A stretch of 64,000 nucleotides of DNA, taken from NCBI RefSeq assembly GCF_000212735.1, contig NC_015510.1, forward strand, positions 2,692,315 through 2,756,314, read 5' to 3'. Each line of letters opens with the position of its first letter. Within the stretch, counting starts at the first letter, position 1. The position numbers were made by a program, and so were the translations under genes. The stretch is from Haliscomenobacter hydrossis DSM 1100 (GTDB lineage: Bacteria; Bacteroidota; Bacteroidia; Chitinophagales; Saprospiraceae). Below, one piece after another: positions 62,811 to 64,000 of the stretch. Under the pieces are notes generated by a model. That model was not told where the DNA came from and searched no databases. It was given only the letters and a program-made list of their open reading frames with translations.

Positions 62811-62888
62811 GGGGGTTCGAAGGTTCGGGAGTTCGTGGGTTTAGGGCCACTTCTCCGAACCCACGAACTCCCGAACCTTCGAACCCCC
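62811..62888. repeat. Perfect 31-bp inverted repeat of GTTCG words
   Basis: GGGGGTTCGAAGGTTCGGGA and GTTCGTGGGTT facing the exact complement, loop 16 bp. It starts 8 bp after the permease stop and ends 6 bp before the ATG of the next gene, so it can act as terminator and would also lie at the translation start of that gene. Confidence 0.95.
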
Positions 62889-62894
62889 CAAAAC

Positions 62895-63434
62895 ATGAAA
62901 AATACTTTCCTGATCCTTGTTTTTTTCTTAAGCGTATGCTTACAAAGGGGCATAGCCCAGGAAATCCCCGTGCAAATTCAGGATTTCCTCATCCGCTCGG
63001 AGGTAGAGCTTCTTTATCCCGTAGATTCAGATTACAAACCCGCTTACATCCCGGAATACCTGTTCCAGCGCTATGATTATGCCATTCGTTCAAACAAGGA
63101 AGCGGTAGAAATCCGCTTTTTATTCCTGCCGGATATGGGCAATGCACCCCATGCCCAGGTCAACAGCTACCGCATGGCCTTGCACATTGGCGACAATGAA
63201 ACCAATACCAGTTTCACTGCCCGTGAGTTGACCGAACGAGAATTAACCGAGGTCTTCAATGCTGATTGGGGCCGGGTATACATCCTCAAGCCCAAAGCGA
63301 CATTTTCGGCGCAGCAGCATTGCCGCTTTTTGGTTTTGCACAAAGAAAACAAGGGAATGGTTTGTGTTTTTTACCTTTTTGACAAGCCGAGTGCAGCCAT
63401 TGATCAGCGGCTGCATATGTTGAAATACCAATGA
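62895..63434 (+). CDS. Small secreted protein of unknown function
   Basis: 179 aa, ATG at 62895. Signal peptide MKNTFLILVFFLSVCLQ with cleavage near GIAQ. Mature part about 158 residues, mixed alpha/beta, no cysteine pair pattern or T9SS domain recognised; contains YPVDSDYKPAYIPEYLFQRY and SYRMALHIGDNETNT. Probably periplasmic. Upstream frame extension to 62835 lies in the inverted repeat and is not coding. Converges on the cyclase gene over the repeat at 63436. I do not recognise a family. Confidence 0.75.
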   Translation: MKNTFLILVFFLSVCLQRGIAQEIPVQIQDFLIRSEVELLYPVDSDYKPAYIPEYLFQRYDYAIRSNKEAVEIRFLFLPDMGNAPHAQVNSYRMALHIGDNETNTSFTARELTERELTEVFNADWGRVYILKPKATFSAQQHCRFLVLHKENKGMVCVFYLFDKPSAAIDQRLHMLKYQ

Positions 63435-63435
63435 A

Positions 63436-63568
63436 AGTTGAGAAAGTTGAGAAGGTTGAGGAGGTTGAGGCTACCGCAAAAACGGGTTTGAGTGTGATGT
63501 GTGCGTGTGAAAGTGTGTATGTCGCATGCGGTAGCCTCAACCCTCTCAACTTCTCAACCTCCTCAACT
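63436..63568. repeat. TTGAGG-type inverted repeat between convergent genes
   Basis: Left arm GTTGAGAAAGTTGAGAAGGT... ending GAGGCTACCGC; right arm GCGGTAGCCTCAACC then CTCTCAACTTCTCAACCTCC. The loop is GTGTGA-rich. Same family as 49608-49726 (shared GTTGAGGCTACCGC). The cyclase stop codon is inside the right arm. Confidence 0.9.
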
Positions 63569-64000
63569 ATTTTTCAACTCAACAAAATACATATCAATAA
63601 TATCCTTGTCGCGGTCCGTAAACTCGCCATGTTTTTGGCCAGTAAACTCGCCGTTTAGCAATTGATAGGTGGTATCAGATACATTTACTTTTCCGGCTGC
63701 GCCTTCGGATTCCATCCGCGAAGCGATGTTGACGGTATCGCCCCAGATGTCGTAGGCGAACTTTTTGGTGCCTACTACACCCGCCACCACTGGCCCGGAG
63801 TGGATACCAATGCGGGCTTCGAAAGCGGGTTGACCCGATATTTTGCGTTTTTCTGCTGTTTCTTGCAAAAACTGTTGGATCTCCAGTGCGGCCAGCACTA
63901 CTTTGGTCGCGCTTTCACTGGGGGTGCCATCAATACCCTCTTCCATACACATATAGGCATCGCCGATGGTTTTGATTTTTTCCAAGCCATGACGGTCGAT
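63563..64000 (-). CDS. Class III adenylate/guanylate cyclase, C-terminal part
   Basis: Runs in from the right edge; 145 residues and the TGA at 63563 are seen. Catalytic-domain motifs: KIKTIGDAYM (metal-binding Asp region with substrate Lys), ARIGIHSGPVVAGVVG, and YDIWGDTVNIASRMES, where the Asp before IWGDTVN and the NIASR residues fit adenylate cyclase specificity. It makes cAMP from ATP, probably behind an N-terminal TPR, CHASE or receptor domain outside the window. The ending KNS-stop is formed by the TTGAGG repeat. Confidence 0.93.
   Translation of the reverse strand: MDRHGLEKIKTIGDAYMCMEEGIDGTPSESATKVVLAALEIQQFLQETAEKRKISGQPAFEARIGIHSGPVVAGVVGTKKFAYDIWGDTVNIASRMESEGAAGKVNVSDTTYQLLNGEFTGQKHGEFTDRDKDIIDMYFVELKNS

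Overview
The window looks like a chromosomal segment of a Bacteroidota species of the Saprospiraceae type (Haliscomenobacter-like). I infer this from type IX secretion (T9SS) C-terminal sorting domains, giant secreted proteins built from SdrD-B, GEVED, dockerin-like and thrombospondin-type-3 modules, a DUF2723 (TMEM260/GT117-like) membrane protein, DUF4834, and -7 promoter boxes of the TAnnTTTG type. I saw no tRNA, rRNA, CRISPR array, IS element or phage gene.

Region 1 (1-49,201) is almost entirely minus strand. Three giant surface or secreted proteins dominate: giant 1 (780-20,597; about 6,600 codons, with one in-frame TAG at 17,298-17,300), giant 2 (27,581-41,455; 4,624 aa) and giant 3 (45,101-49,201; 1,366 aa). 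The front of a further T9SS-secreted protein lies at 1-675. Between the giants sits a repeated set of genes: three paralogous cytoplasmic helical/TPR-like proteins of about 500 aa (22,084; 24,436; 42,743), two paralogous 136-146 aa proteins with a CxGSGxC motif and an IPxGEYP motif (20,809; 42,013), and five tiny ORFs of 25-30 codons too short for routine gene calling (21,289; 24,109; 41,619; 42,435; 44,690). The tiny peptides form two related groups ending in NVD[IV]IGP[RK] or ITVD[TV]TV[VI]. They have precisely spaced promoter-like sequences, and two of them sit directly upstream of the CxGSGxC genes. The recurrent order is TPR-like protein, tiny peptide, CxGSGxC protein, giant secreted protein. 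This is the best candidate for an undescribed system here. A truncated TPR sensor-like gene (26,077-27,366) lies in the same block.

Region 2 (49,749-64,000) holds ordinary genes on both strands: an NAD-dependent epimerase/reductase, a caspase-TM-FGE fusion, a lytic transglycosylase with LysM, an orphan MoaD/ThiS protein, a large DUF2723 membrane protein, DUF4834 overlapping an RluA pseudouridine synthase, a four-helix-bundle (23S IVP) protein, an APC amino-acid transporter, a small secreted protein and a partial class III cyclase. Nearly every gap here carries a long inverted repeat, several made of low-complexity words (TTGAGG, TTGAAGGG, TTTTAGGG/TTTTGGGG, GTTCG). Some of these supply the stop codon of the neighbouring gene.

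Inferred roles: giants 2 and 3 are probably exported through Sec and T9SS and attached to or released from the cell surface. Giant 1 has TM helices at its N-terminus and no recognisable sorting domain. Function of the TPR, peptide and CxGSGxC genes is unknown; repeated linkage to giant surface proteins suggests control or assembly of those proteins.
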